Made by a program: the position numbers and the translations under genes
In this document: positions 43,366-52,671 of the stretch, piece by piece
How positions within the stretch are numbered: position 1 is the stretch's first letter
How the letters are laid out: each line of letters opens with the position of its first letter
Notes under the pieces: generated by a model
Told to the model about the DNA's origin: nothing
Seen by the model: only the letters and a program-made list of their open reading frames with translations
The model's database searches: none
Source: Psychrobacillus insolitus
GTDB lineage: Bacteria > Bacillota > Bacilli > Bacillales_A > Planococcaceae
NCBI RefSeq assembly: GCF_003254155.1
Contig: NZ_QKZI01000006.1
Coordinates: 62,001-126,000, forward strand
DNA length: 64,000 nucleotides
Direction of reading: 5' to 3'

Positions 43366-44274
43366 TTGAGTAACATATCTAGTGAAATAAAAAACGAAGT
43401 TAAACCTATCAAATCGCCACATAGAAATGCTCCTAAAAAAGTTATATTTATACGTATGCTAATGATTGCCTTAGGTGCAATATTAATGGCTATTGGACTA
43501 GAATTATTTTTAGTTCCTAACCAAATTTTAGATGGTGGAGTAGTTGGTATCTCTATTATCATTTCCCATTTAACCGGTGCAAGGTTAGGTATCTTTATTT
43601 TCATCCTAAATATCCCATTCTTCTTCCTTGGTTACAAACAAATTGGAAAAACATTTGCTTTGTCAACTCTTTTTGGAATAACAATCCTATCTATTTTCAC
43701 ATCACTATTACATAAGGTTGATGCTATTACACCAGACCTTTTACTTGCCACAGTCTTTGGTGGAATCGTTCTAGGCATGGGCGTAGGCCTTGTAATTCGA
43801 AATGGTGGATCTCTTGATGGCTCTGAAATTTTAGCAATTTTATTCAACAAATCCCTGCCATTTTCCGTAGGCGAAATTATTATGATTATTAACTTGGTAA
43901 TCTTTTCCGTTGCTGGTTTTGTGTTTAGTTGGGAACAAGCAATGTACTCCTTCTTGGCATATTTCATCGCATTTAAAACGATTGATATCGTAATACAAGG
44001 GCTCGATGAGTCAAAATCGGTATTTATTATTAGTGATAAGGTGGAAGACGTTGGAGATGCTATTATGGATCGTCTAGGGCGTGGTGTAACTTATTTGCAC
44101 GGAGAAGGTGCATATACTGGTGACAATAAAAAAGTTATTTTCACAGTTATTACACGACTAGAAGAAGCCAAACTTAAATCGATTGTTGAAGAAATTGATG
44201 ATCATGCTTTTCTTGCAGTCGGTAATATCGCTGAAGTACGTGGTGGAAGGTTTAAGAAAAAAGATATACATTAA
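43366..44274 (+). CDS. YitT-family membrane protein (DUF2179)
   Basis: 302 residues, TTG start after GAGGAG. Five to six membrane helices (30-205) with LVPNQILDGGVVGISIIISHLTG as the YitT signature, then a cytoplasmic DUF2179 domain (about 215-300) with GRGVTYLHGEGAYTGDNKKVI. Abundant in Bacilli; transport function is suspected but not established. Divergent from the Rrf2 gene and followed by a strong terminator. Confidence 0.88.
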   Translation: MSNISSEIKNEVKPIKSPHRNAPKKVIFIRMLMIALGAILMAIGLELFLVPNQILDGGVVGISIIISHLTGARLGIFIFILNIPFFFLGYKQIGKTFALSTLFGITILSIFTSLLHKVDAITPDLLLATVFGGIVLGMGVGLVIRNGGSLDGSEILAILFNKSLPFSVGEIIMIINLVIFSVAGFVFSWEQAMYSFLAYFIAFKTIDIVIQGLDESKSVFIISDKVEDVGDAIMDRLGRGVTYLHGEGAYTGDNKKVIFTVITRLEEAKLKSIVEEIDDHAFLAVGNIAEVRGGRFKKKDIH

Positions 44275-44279
44275 TACGA

Positions 44280-44329
44280 AAAAGAATCGGAGAGAAGTGA
44301 CAAAATCACTTTTCTCCGATTCTTTTTTG
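44280..44329 (+). terminator. Terminator of the YitT-family gene
   Basis: Stem AAAAAGAATCGGAGAGAAGTGA / TCACTTTTCTCCGATTCTTTTTT written in part: arms AATCGGAGAGAAGTGA and TCACTTTTCTCCGATT. Confidence 0.92.
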
Positions 44330-44352
44330 TAATCCTATAGCATTATATCTTT

Positions 44353-44530
44353 TGGTTGTACAATATATGACGTTGGTGAAATTAAACAAATCAAGACTTG
44401 AAAAACTTCAAAAAAAAGACTACCACAAAAAATCAGGCTTACTAACTTTCTAGACAGTCCCATGACAAATAAATAAATCAATTATAACCGACTAAAATTC
44501 TTCACCAACGTCATTTGACAAAGAACCTAT
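44353..44530. repeat. MITE-like repeat R2, copy B (intact)
   Basis: Left end ATGACGTTGGTGAA (44367-44380), right end TTCACCAACGTCAT (44501-44514). About 175 bp, no coding capacity. The outer left flank TTGTACAATAT is shared with copy A. Together with a terminator it fills the gap 44275-44578. Confidence 0.85.
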
Positions 44531-44578
44531 CTTTTGTAAAAAAATAGCTCCATCCGAGGATGGAACCAGTTTTCATTT

Positions 44579-46093
44579 TTATGCAAGTGTATTTACTTCT
44601 TCTAACATTGTGCCTTTGCTTGCTAGTTTCTCATGGAATGAGAATGCTTTTTCTAAAACGTGTGGAGTGTGTCCACCTCTCATTTTAGCTTCTTCATAAT
44701 ACTCTAATAATTGCTCTCTATACATTGGATGTACACAATTTGCAATAATCTTTTCTGCACGTTGTCTTGGAGCTAATCCACGTAAGTCAGCAAAACCTTG
44801 TTCAGTTACTACAACATCAACATCATGTTCTGTATGATCTACATGAGATACGAAAGGAACAATACTAGAAATTTTGCCGTTCTTAGCAATTGATTTCGTT
44901 ACGAAAATTGCAAGACGTGCATTACGTGCGAAATCTCCTGAACCGCCGATACCATTCATCATTTTTGTTCCAGCAACATGTGTAGAGTTTACATTGCCGT
45001 AAATGTCAAATTCAAGTGCTGTATTAATCGAAATTAATCCGAGTCGACGAATTATTTCAGGATTATTTGAAATCTCTTGAGGTCTGAATAATAACTTGCT
45101 GCTATATTTATCAAATTCACGATATACCTGCTCCATTTTATCTCCAGAAAGAGTCATAGAACATCCAGATGCAAAGTTTACTTTCCCAGCATCAATTAGA
45201 TCAAATACATTATCTTGAAGTACTTCAGAATAAATCTCTAAATCTTCAAATTCAGAATTGATCATACCAAGCATAACTGCATTTGCTACAGAACCAATTC
45301 CAGCTTGTAGTGGAGCTAAATTATTTGTTAAACGTCCAGCTGTTACTTCCCCTCTTAAGAAATCAAGAAGATGATTCGCCATAGTTTCAGTTTCTTCGTC
45401 TGGTGGAACAATTGTAGAAGCTGAATCTGGATAATCTGTAATAACAATTCCTCTTACTTTTTCAGGATCAAATGGTATTCCAATAGTACCTATACGATCG
45501 CTTGCTTTCATAACTGGAATAGGTCCTCTATTGCCTTGCTCCGCTGGTTCATAAATATCATGCAAGCCAATTAGCTGTTCAGAAGCTGCTAAATTTAACT
45601 CAATTATAATATTTTTTGCTTGTGAAATAAAGGTCGGTGAGTTTCCAACAGACGTTGTTGGAATAATCATATTGTCCTCTGTAATTGCAACCGCTTCCAC
45701 TACAGCAAAGTCAACTGCAGGAAAAGCACCATTACGAATCATCTCTGACATATGAGATAAATGACAATCTATAAAGTGATGTTTGCCTTCGTTTATATTT
45801 TTTCGCATAGCAGGTTCTGCCTGGAATGGAGAACGAATATTTACAATATCTGCCTCTGACATTAATTTGTCTATATCTGATCCTAAAGAAGCACCAGTAA
45901 GTACATTTACTTTAAATTTCTCATTTTTTGCACGGTCAACTAAAGCAAATGGAATCGCTTTCGCATCGCCTGCACGTGTAAATCCACTTAAACCTAAAGT
46001 CATACCATCTTTAATCCATGAAGCTGCTTCATCCGCCCCTACAACAAGACTGTGTAAGCTAGTATTTTTAATTCTGTCAAGTTTATTATTCAT
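44579..46093 (-). CDS. Acetyl-CoA hydrolase / succinyl-CoA:acetate CoA-transferase family
   Basis: 504 residues. Class I CoA-transferase of the Cat1/AarC/Ach1 type: GMTLGLSGFTRAGDAKAIPFAL (about 30-51), GIGGSGDFARNARLAIFV and VVTEQGFADLRGLAPRQRA, with the catalytic Glu expected in the VTEQGFADLRG or nearby block. It moves CoA between acetyl-CoA and succinate or a related acid, supporting acetate use or release. A LytTR regulator gene lies 222 bp upstream on the same strand. Confidence 0.88.
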   Translation of the reverse strand: MNNKLDRIKNTSLHSLVVGADEAASWIKDGMTLGLSGFTRAGDAKAIPFALVDRAKNEKFKVNVLTGASLGSDIDKLMSEADIVNIRSPFQAEPAMRKNINEGKHHFIDCHLSHMSEMIRNGAFPAVDFAVVEAVAITEDNMIIPTTSVGNSPTFISQAKNIIIELNLAASEQLIGLHDIYEPAEQGNRGPIPVMKASDRIGTIGIPFDPEKVRGIVITDYPDSASTIVPPDEETETMANHLLDFLRGEVTAGRLTNNLAPLQAGIGSVANAVMLGMINSEFEDLEIYSEVLQDNVFDLIDAGKVNFASGCSMTLSGDKMEQVYREFDKYSSKLLFRPQEISNNPEIIRRLGLISINTALEFDIYGNVNSTHVAGTKMMNGIGGSGDFARNARLAIFVTKSIAKNGKISSIVPFVSHVDHTEHDVDVVVTEQGFADLRGLAPRQRAEKIIANCVHPMYREQLLEYYEEAKMRGGHTPHVLEKAFSFHEKLASKGTMLEEVNTLA

Positions 46094-46269
46094 GGTTATG
46101 TCCCCCTCAATAAATGCTTTTAAATAATTCTATCGCGTTTCGTCACAATTTAGATAAATATAGACAGATGCGCTATTTTACCGTTCGAAGCAGAGTATTA
46201 ACACACCAAAACAGAATATTCGTTAAATGGAATATTTGTTTAATTTTATATTTATATAACATCATAAAA

Positions 46270-46316
46270 AAAACGCTTGAATAATAAAGAGATTTCCCCT
46301 TATTCAAACGTTTTTT
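46270..46316. terminator. Terminator after the LytTR gene
   Basis: Stem AACGCTTGAATAA / TTATTCAAACGTT with flanking A and T runs, active for the minus strand; it separates the LytTR gene from the CoA-transferase gene. Confidence 0.82.
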
Positions 46317-46964
46317 CTAAAACCCTAATAACTTTCGGAAATAACTGGAATATGATTGGCTTACAGAAATTTTTTCGCCATTCTCCATTGCTAACACAAA
46401 CGTTGAATGTGTATCCGGATAAATTTCTTTTATATAATGAACATTTACAATAAAGGATCTGTGGCAACGAATAAACAAATCTCTTGGAAGTCGATATTCA
46501 AAATCTTGTAGAGGACTTGTATGAGTTCCTGAAAGATTCCTAGTCGTAATATGAGTTTTTCGATCTTTAGCTTCTAAATACATGACATCTGAAAATGGAA
46601 TGGGAACCCACCCATCTTGTGATTTAATAGTAATAACTGATTTTCCTTCTGTAAATGCCGGATAAATAGCTAATACAGTTCCTTCTAACTCTCCATTTTG
46701 CTGAAATGGTACAGCCATTCCATGATAAGGAACTCCAAACTTTTCACGATCAATAAATTCCGAAACCTTTTGCTTATTATGTATAGCTTTATAAGCCAGC
46801 GTTCCCTCTTTTAATGGATCTCCAGGAGTAATTTTTAAATCTATTCTTTTACTCGGACGATAGTAAATATATTTTTCAGTATCTGAAACAGCTATTGATA
46901 TTTCATCTGAAAACAATTCTCCAATAACGTCTAAGAGTGAACCAATAGATAAGTCTCTCATCAT
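46317..46964 (-). CDS. LytTR-type transcriptional regulator with PAS-like N-terminal domain
   Basis: 215 residues from ATG 46964 (AAAGGGG 6 bases upstream). Residues 1-105 form a sensor-like domain (SVSDTEKYIYYRPSKR, VPYHGMAVPFQQNGELEG) and residues 115-215 a LytTR DNA-binding domain (IPFSDVMYLEAKDRKTHI, LPRDLFIRCHRSFIVNVHYIK). There is no receiver domain, so it is not a classical response regulator. It sits upstream of the CoA-transferase gene and may control it. Starts 20 bases after the methyltransferase stop. Confidence 0.83.
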   Translation of the reverse strand: MMRDLSIGSLLDVIGELFSDEISIAVSDTEKYIYYRPSKRIDLKITPGDPLKEGTLAYKAIHNKQKVSEFIDREKFGVPYHGMAVPFQQNGELEGTVLAIYPAFTEGKSVITIKSQDGWVPIPFSDVMYLEAKDRKTHITTRNLSGTHTSPLQDFEYRLPRDLFIRCHRSFIVNVHYIKEIYPDTHSTFVLAMENGEKISVSQSYSSYFRKLLGF

Positions 46965-46984
46965 GAACATCCCCTTTATAATTC

Positions 46985-47938
46985 TTATTTGCAAACGACT
47001 ATTTCACGAGAAAACTGTTGCTTCATTGTTACGCAACGATCAATAACTTGAAATCCTACTTCTTCTAATCGTTCGTCCATTGATTCAATGGTGACAATGA
47101 CTACTTTTTTCGCAATTCTTCTTGCATGCTTTAAAATAGTAAATTGCTCGTCCCATGTGGCATGTGTATATAAATTGTATGGCAAATCAATAATTGCTAC
47201 ATCATATGATTCTACAATTTCTTCAATTGCACTTTTTTTTACATCTCCAGTTAAACCGAAGTATGCAATATTTTCTCTAGAACCATCACAAACAAGTGGA
47301 TTAATGTCTCGTCCAACGATATCAATTCCCATTGATAATGCTTCCACAAGAACCGTTCCAATTCCACAACAAGGATCTATCGCTATGATTCCCTCGGGAT
47401 TTGGAACTGCAATATTTGCAACTGATCTTGCTACACGAGTACTAAGTGCTGTTGAATATTCTCTAGGTTTCTTCATATGTTTAAACCATATTGGTTCACT
47501 TTTCGTATACATTCCAAAGTACCAACGTCCTTTAAACGGAACGATAGCATACAGTTGATTTGGATTATGTAAGTCAAATTCTCCTTGCATTTCACTACCA
47601 ATTGCTCTTTCTATTTGAAGGCGTTCATTATTTTCAACTTTATCTATTCCTTGGCGGTCATTGATTTTCAAGAAGATCACTTTATTTGTCTCTTCTTCAG
47701 AACCAAAAGCAGGAGCTTTAGCGATGATTTCTTCTACTGTATCTCCATCTGCTAATATCTCGACTCTACCTTTCATAAATGGACTTCTACTTGGATTAAT
47801 TTTAACATGGCTTTTTATAATTTTAGTTTCTGTATCTGCTCCAAAAAAAGAGCGCATCTCTAAATGACATAGAGAGCGTTCTGCATCATTATATGCAAAT
47901 GTATATATGAATGCCGATTCCCGGCTAATATTCGTCAA
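46985..47938 (-). CDS. TRM11-like RNA methyltransferase
   Basis: 317 residues. The C-terminal Rossmann methyltransferase domain has IAIDPCCGIGTVLVEALSMG for SAM binding and the catalytic IDLPYNLYTHAT, a DPPY-type motif for N-methylation of guanine or adenine. The N-terminal part (1-150) is consistent with an RNA-binding module. It probably modifies tRNA or rRNA; the site is not evident. Confidence 0.82.
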   Translation of the reverse strand: MTNISRESAFIYTFAYNDAERSLCHLEMRSFFGADTETKIIKSHVKINPSRSPFMKGRVEILADGDTVEEIIAKAPAFGSEEETNKVIFLKINDRQGIDKVENNERLQIERAIGSEMQGEFDLHNPNQLYAIVPFKGRWYFGMYTKSEPIWFKHMKKPREYSTALSTRVARSVANIAVPNPEGIIAIDPCCGIGTVLVEALSMGIDIVGRDINPLVCDGSRENIAYFGLTGDVKKSAIEEIVESYDVAIIDLPYNLYTHATWDEQFTILKHARRIAKKVVIVTIESMDERLEEVGFQVIDRCVTMKQQFSREIVVCK

Positions 47939-48003
47939 TGTATTCCCTCCAATAATACCTTTATTATAACATGATTTTCGCAGGTTCTCTCATATGAAAT
48001 AGT

Positions 48004-48044
48004 AAAAAGCGTACCGAATCATACAATGATCGCTACGCTTTTAT
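48004..48044. terminator. Terminator downstream of the small 58-codon gene
   Basis: Stem AAAAGCGTA / TACGCTTTT with an imperfect inner stem (ATCAT/ATGAT). Confidence 0.75.
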
Positions 48045-48054
48045 ACTATTAGTA

Positions 48055-48231
48055 TTATAGATCCTGATAATCTCGTTGATATCTACCACCATCTTTTACT
48101 TCTGCATGGTACAAAGCTTTCAACGCAAAACTTTTCTCTAAATCATGCTCTTTCATTATTTCTTTCAACTTTCTAGAAAGCTCATCACTATGCTTCACTA
48201 GCTCTGCCATTTTCGGTTTCGAATATTGCAT
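48055..48231 (-). CDS. Small charged protein of 58 residues
   Basis: Starts ATG 48231 with GGAGGGATA 8 bases upstream and ends TAA, followed by a terminator. The product begins MQYSKPKMAELVKHSDELSR and ends GGRYQRDYQDL. It is highly charged, largely helical by pattern (heptad-like spacing in 8-40), without a membrane segment. The codon use and ribosome site support a real gene. No family recognised. Confidence 0.75.
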   Translation of the reverse strand: MQYSKPKMAELVKHSDELSRKLKEIMKEHDLEKSFALKALYHAEVKDGGRYQRDYQDL

Positions 48232-48336
48232 TATTGATATCCCTCCTTTTACGCGAATTCTATCCTTTTATTATAACACCGAAGCATGATGAAACCTCCT
48301 ACTTTGTTATAATTCTTGCACGATAGGGAATTTACT

Positions 48337-48942
48337 TTATTCATAACGGAAAATCATAAATCTTTCATTGCTATTTTGTTCATATAATTCAGGGATCCTC
48401 ACTTCTTTTAGCAGCTCAAAGGTAGTGTCCTCTTCAAGATATTGGATATAATCGGATGTAGGATAATAAAGAATAACATCTACTGAACGAGGATTGTTCT
48501 CAACTGATAGGAGAATGTTATTAATTACCTTCTGAAAAATCTGAATGGAAAAAGGATTAAAGAAATAAAAACGATTATCTAGTGGATTTATATCGTAACC
48601 CTCTGCAAACATCCGTTCAAATCGAATAGAAGCCCTTGAGTCTTTTGCTCTCTCCATATATTTAGTTAAATTTTCCATTGACTGTTGATAAAGTTGCCCA
48701 CTCATCTCCACCCCTAACGTCGATACACGAAGATGGTGATGTATGTAAAAAGAAAATCTGCCTTTTCCGCAACCAAAGTCTACAAATGTATCGGTAGACT
48801 TATATTCATACTCATCAAAAAGAACTTCTAAAGCCATGTAAGGAGTTGCTTCATAACGATTATAATGAGCTGATTGGTGCTGCCACTCGCGAATTCCCTC
48901 TGTTTTTATTCGTAATAATCGGTCATGATCTTGTTCTTTCAT
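48337..48942 (-). CDS. SAM-dependent methyltransferase
   Basis: 201 residues. A class I Rossmann fold with FVDFGCGKGRFSFYIHHHL (about 53-71) as the SAM-binding motif, GVEMSGQLYQQSMENL as motif II and YFFNPFSIQIFQKVI downstream. The substrate is not evident. Shine-Dalgarno AAAGGAGATA. Monocistronic. Confidence 0.8.
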   Translation of the reverse strand: MKEQDHDRLLRIKTEGIREWQHQSAHYNRYEATPYMALEVLFDEYEYKSTDTFVDFGCGKGRFSFYIHHHLRVSTLGVEMSGQLYQQSMENLTKYMERAKDSRASIRFERMFAEGYDINPLDNRFYFFNPFSIQIFQKVINNILLSVENNPRSVDVILYYPTSDYIQYLEEDTTFELLKEVRIPELYEQNSNERFMIFRYE

Positions 48943-49054
48943 TTGCTATCTCCTTTTATCTTCACTCACTAGAAATGTCGAAAATTGTTTCATGTGGAAC
49001 TAATGATCTAAAGGTTTAGTAATTATAAAAAGTTAATTTGTTTAAGCAACAATA

Positions 49055-49090
49055 AAAGCCAAACAAGAACTTATACGCTTGTTTAGCCAA
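49055..49090 (-). terminator. Terminator of the TraB-family gene
   Basis: Minus strand GGCTAAACAAG / CTTGTTTGGC stem followed by TTTTATTG. Confidence 0.75.
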
Positions 49091-49104
49091 TTTTATGCAA
49101 GTAA

Positions 49105-50271
49105 TTAAAAGTTATTAAAGAACAATCGAATTACATCTGCTCCACCAATAAATGTGCCTAATGAACCAAAAAGGTTGGTCAACACTACTACAAGTAGTAT
49201 TCGTGTCACTTTATTTTTCCAAAATCCTTTAATAGTAAATACATCTTCAGAAAGTGTTTCAAAATCTGCAATTGTTGGTCTTCGTACAAATGCTTGTACT
49301 AAACCAGATACCCACCCCGAAGCTAAAATAGGGTGAAGTGCAGTTATAGGTGCTGCAAAAAATGCAGACACAATAGCGAGTGGATGCGCTAAAGCAACGG
49401 CTGCTCCTATAGCTGCCATACCTCCCGTCCAAAGAATCCAGCTTAACGCTTGATCAAAACCTGCAGTAGGATTTACAAAGAACGTAACAATGATTAATGC
49501 CACAACAAGAATTGGAAGTGTCCATCCGATGATCTTTGGTATTATCGACTTTGGTGGCACTTCAGAAAGAGCGGCTAAATCTTGTTCCTTATAAATTTCT
49601 TTTGTGATACCCGGAACATGAGCTGCTCCGAGTACTGCAACCACTTTATCTCCAGGTGCTTCTTTAATTTTTTGTGCTAAATACTGATCTCTTTCGTCGA
49701 TTAAAGGTGTTTTTAACTTCGGAAAAGATGTTGTAAACTCTGCAAGAACGGCATTAAGCGTGTCCTGTTTTTTCATATTCTCTAATTCTTCTTCTGAAAT
49801 AGTATCTTTACTAAAAATACTAAAAATCACACCATTAAGAAGTTGAGCTTTCCCCATAAAACCAAGGTTATGCCAAATTCGAGAAAACGTAATTTGGATA
49901 TTACGATCAGCTAGAACAATTTCTGCACCTGTCTCTTTAGCACTCTCAATTCCTTGAATCATTTCTTGGCCTGGTTTAATATCAAATTGTTTTGCCATAC
50001 GATTTTGAAAAGAAGAAATTGCAAGGTTCATCAAAAGTAGCGTAGCCTTCTTATCTTTAATTACTTTGAAAATATCAGTTTCTTTCCATTTATTACTATC
50101 CATAACTGATTGAAACCTTTGTTCATCCAGTTCAATACAAACCGAATCTGGTCTTTCTCTTTCGATTACTTCTTTTACTTGCTCTGCACTTTGTCTTGAT
50201 ACATGGGCAGTTCCAATAAGTATTATTTCCTTGCCATCTACATGTAAGCGAGTAATATTATCTTCTGACAT
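49105..50271 (-). CDS. TraB/PrgY-family membrane protein
   Basis: 388 residues. The N-terminal 235 residues carry the TraB/GumN fold: IILIGTAHVSRQSAEQVKEVI (conserved GTAHVS), DSVCIELDEQRF and a second VVAVLGAAHVPGI motif, whose His/Glu residues resemble the metal-protease-like site. Three to four membrane helices follow (about 245-385). Enterococcal PrgY/TraB limits pheromone activity; the role here is unknown. Shine-Dalgarno GGAAGTAG. Confidence 0.85.
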   Translation of the reverse strand: MSEDNITRLHVDGKEIILIGTAHVSRQSAEQVKEVIERERPDSVCIELDEQRFQSVMDSNKWKETDIFKVIKDKKATLLLMNLAISSFQNRMAKQFDIKPGQEMIQGIESAKETGAEIVLADRNIQITFSRIWHNLGFMGKAQLLNGVIFSIFSKDTISEEELENMKKQDTLNAVLAEFTTSFPKLKTPLIDERDQYLAQKIKEAPGDKVVAVLGAAHVPGITKEIYKEQDLAALSEVPPKSIIPKIIGWTLPILVVALIIVTFFVNPTAGFDQALSWILWTGGMAAIGAAVALAHPLAIVSAFFAAPITALHPILASGWVSGLVQAFVRRPTIADFETLSEDVFTIKGFWKNKVTRILLVVVLTNLFGSLGTFIGGADVIRLFFNNF

Positions 50272-50390
50272 AAACTACTTCCTTCATTGAGTTATATTCC
50301 TCTTAGTATTTCTAGAACTAATGACTACTAAAAGATTATCTATAGTTAATAATGAATTAGATTTAGGAAAATTTCAATCATGATCCCTTA

Positions 50391-50861
50391 CTAAATTTGT
50401 ATTTTCTTCAGTAATTGAAGTAGTTGCTTTTTCTCATCTTTGGTTAACTGTTTGTACTGATCGGCTTGATACTCTAAATGTGCAGGTAGTACCTCATCAA
50501 AAAGTTCTTTTCCTTCAGGAGTTAAATAGAGAAAGTTGGTTTTCCATTCTCTTTCTCTTCTGATATAACCTAAGCTCTCTAGCTTGTTCAACAACTGTGT
50601 AATATTTCCTTTTGTAACGAAGAGCTTATCAGCTAACTCTTGTTGCATGATCGGATGCTCATTCGCTATATGAGATAATACATCAAATTGTGCAGTAGTA
50701 AGATCCCATTCTTTTAGATGAATATTAGTACTCTTCAAATTTTGATTATAAACTCTGGCTAATCGAAACCAAATTAGATATCCTAATTTCGTCTCTTTTT
50801 TAGACACTTTAGAAGTGCCCTTTTCTTTCCTTTTTTCTTTTTCTTTTTCTTTTTTCGTCAC
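50391..50861 (-). CDS. MarR-family regulator with a Lys/Glu-rich N-terminus
   Basis: 156 residues, GTG start, weak ribosome site. The first 24 residues are almost only Lys and Glu/Arg (KKEKEKEKRKEKG), encoded by a purine tract; no alternative start exists before the HTH domain. The MarR domain follows (LTTAQFDVLSHIANEHPIMQ, VTKGNITQLLNKLESLGYIRREREWKTN). Relatives of this kind respond to phenolics or lipids. No adjacent target gene is obvious. Confidence 0.8.
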   Translation of the reverse strand: MTKKEKEKEKRKEKGTSKVSKKETKLGYLIWFRLARVYNQNLKSTNIHLKEWDLTTAQFDVLSHIANEHPIMQQELADKLFVTKGNITQLLNKLESLGYIRREREWKTNFLYLTPEGKELFDEVLPAHLEYQADQYKQLTKDEKKQLLQLLKKIQI

Positions 50862-51156
50862 ACCATCTCACATCCATTTTTATTCATCACTTTGTAGGTA
50901 AATTAATGATTTGTCAAGTATTTCCTGGATTAAACATATGTATATAAAAAGACATCTGAGCGCAATTTAAGAAATCTTAAACTCCCTTAAATACTTTTTT
51001 AATAGAGTATACTTTTATTTACAAATATATAGTTGAAAGAGTATAATGTGTAGTTGATACAAGACAACATTTCTACATATCCTTTATATTTTAGTAAGCT
51101 ATAAACTTCTCAACTATAGATTTCACTTTATTTGAGAAAATGAGGTGGTAAAAACA

Positions 51157-51912
51157 TTGACACAAGAACCAGAATTGACACTTGTTGAGCATTTAACCGA
51201 GTTACGAAAAAGGCTAATTATTGTTTCAATAACTTTTATCCTGTCACTTGCAGCAGGATTTTGGTTCGCTCCGAAGACACTGACTTTCCTAAAAAAACAA
51301 CCTACAGCTCAACATGTGGAATGGAATGTTTTTGGATATACAGACGGTTTATTAATCTATGTCAAGTGTGCTTTAGTATTAGCTATCTTAGTCACACTGC
51401 CAATTGCGATGTATCAAATTTGGCTTTTTGTGAAGCCAGGGTTATTAGATAAGGAAGCAAAGGGAACAATATATTTTATACCCGCTTCATTTTTCTTATT
51501 TTTAACAGGTATTAGTTTTAGCTATTTTATCTTATTTCCATTAATGTTGAACTTCATGTCCAATATTAATGATTCAATTGGTGCCATAGAAACCTATGGA
51601 ATGAAACAATACTTTACATTTATGTTTAATTTAGTTATTCCAGTAGGGATTGTTTTTGAACTACCAGTTATTATTCTCTTTTTGACTAAATTAGGAATTG
51701 TAACTCCAGATCGATTAAGAAAAATGAGAAAAATATCTTACTTCATACTTGTCGTAATCGGGGTTTCTATTACACCTCCTGATTTTATATCAGATTTCAT
51801 CATTGTAATTCCTTTATTACTCTTATTTGAAATAAGTATTCTCGTATCAAGTTGGTCGTATAAAAAACAGATAGCTAGACAAGCTATTCTCGAACAAGAA
51901 TTAGATGATTAG
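51157..51912 (+). CDS. tatC: Twin-arginine translocase subunit TatC
   Basis: 251 residues from TTG 51157, 8 bases after GAGGTGG. Six membrane helices. N-terminal EPELTLVEHLTELRKRLI is the conserved cytoplasmic signal-peptide-binding start, with the essential Glu in HLTELRKR and Phe/Glu residues later. It recognises twin-arginine signals in the cytoplasmic membrane. TatA follows at 51972; together they make a minimal TatAC system of the Gram-positive type. A Tat substrate is not found in the window. Confidence 0.93.
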   Translation: MTQEPELTLVEHLTELRKRLIIVSITFILSLAAGFWFAPKTLTFLKKQPTAQHVEWNVFGYTDGLLIYVKCALVLAILVTLPIAMYQIWLFVKPGLLDKEAKGTIYFIPASFFLFLTGISFSYFILFPLMLNFMSNINDSIGAIETYGMKQYFTFMFNLVIPVGIVFELPVIILFLTKLGIVTPDRLRKMRKISYFILVVIGVSITPPDFISDFIIVIPLLLLFEISILVSSWSYKKQIARQAILEQELDD

Positions 51913-51971
51913 GCTAGAACTGTAACTTTTCGTAAATTATACTTTGTAAGACATTTTAAGGAGGAGACACT

Positions 51972-52175
51972 ATGCCAAACATCGGTGTACCAGGTTTAAT
52001 CATTATTCTAATCATTGCGTTAATCGTCTTTGGACCATCTAAATTACCTCAATTAGGTAGAGCTGCTGGTCAAACTTTAAAAGAATTTAAAAATTCTACA
52101 AAAGGTATTGTAGATGATGTAACGGAAGAATTTAAACTAGATGACAAAGAAGCAGATACTAAAAAGAAATTATAA
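51972..52175 (+). CDS. tatA: Twin-arginine translocase subunit TatA
   Basis: 67 residues: one N-terminal helix (5-20), the hinge [21 protein letters not shown] with the invariant Phe-Gly, and an acidic/basic amphipathic tail ([20 protein letters not shown]). It polymerises to form the Tat pore. Strong Shine-Dalgarno AAGGAGGAGA, 59 bp after tatC, ended by a terminator. Confidence 0.93.
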   Translation: MPNIGVPGLIIILIIALIVFGPSKLPQLGRAAGQTLKEFKNSTKGIVDDVTEEFKLDDKEADTKKKL

Positions 52176-52180
52176 TCTTT

Positions 52181-52215
52181 ACCCCAGTCATCATAATGAT
52201 AGCTGGGGTTTTTAT
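52181..52215 (+). terminator. Terminator of tatC-tatA
   Basis: Stem ACCCCAGTCATCAT / ATGATAGCTGGGGT followed by TTTTATC. Confidence 0.88.
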
Positions 52216-52221
52216 CTTATA

Positions 52222-52248
52222 AGAAAAGCGCAAGCTCCTAGAAGCGAA
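52222..52248. repeat. Truncated R3-type repeat
   Basis: GAAAAGCGCAAGCTCCTAGAAGCG carries only the first block of the R3 repeats. Confidence 0.45.
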
Positions 52249-52261
52249 CAAAAAAAATTAA

Positions 52262-52500
52262 CTTACATGGCTGTGAATCATCAAAAACAAATTAGACATC
52301 TCGCATTGCTACATGTTAAATATTTCTATTTAAATTTTTAATCCTGATTTATGAAATATAGCAAAATGACTATACGACTTATCCGAAAATAAGTGCCAAA
52401 AGGGACTTTTTTACCGTTTTTGCACTTATTTTAAAATATGTCGTATGTGAGTTTTGGCCATTTATGATGTTTGGGACTATTTTTTTGGCAGGTTCGTTTA
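52262..52500. repeat. Dispersed hairpin repeat R1, copy 2
   Basis: Same sequence as 213-450 with scattered substitutions, including the AAAATAAGTGC / GCACTTATTTT stem and the ATACGAC / GTCGTAT outer arms. It abuts R2 copy C directly at about 52500. The stretch 52216-52671 contains only repeats. Confidence 0.8.
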
Positions 52501-52640
52501 AGGAAACATAAGTTCAAATAGACACAGAAAACAAGACTGCCGCAAAAAATCAGTTTTACTGACTTTCTGGACAGTCCCGAGATAAATAAACAAATTATAG
52601 CCGACGAAAATTTTTTCTCCAACAACATTTGGTATAGAAC
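52500..52640. repeat. MITE-like repeat R2, copy C (right part only, degenerate)
   Basis: GGAAACATAAGTTCAAATAGAC, CGCAAAAAATCAG, GACTTTCTGGACAGTCCC and TCTCCAACAACATT correspond to the right halves of copies A and B. The left inverted end is missing, replaced by R1 copy 2. Confidence 0.75.
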
Positions 52641-52671
52641 CTATTAAATCACTGGCATTTTATGTTTAGCT

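Noticed and set aside
46094-46316. Two AATATTC words as LytTR sites upstream of the CoA-transferase gene
   Set aside because: Their spacing is 16 bases, not the 21-22 typical for LytTR direct repeats, and AT-rich DNA yields such words by chance.
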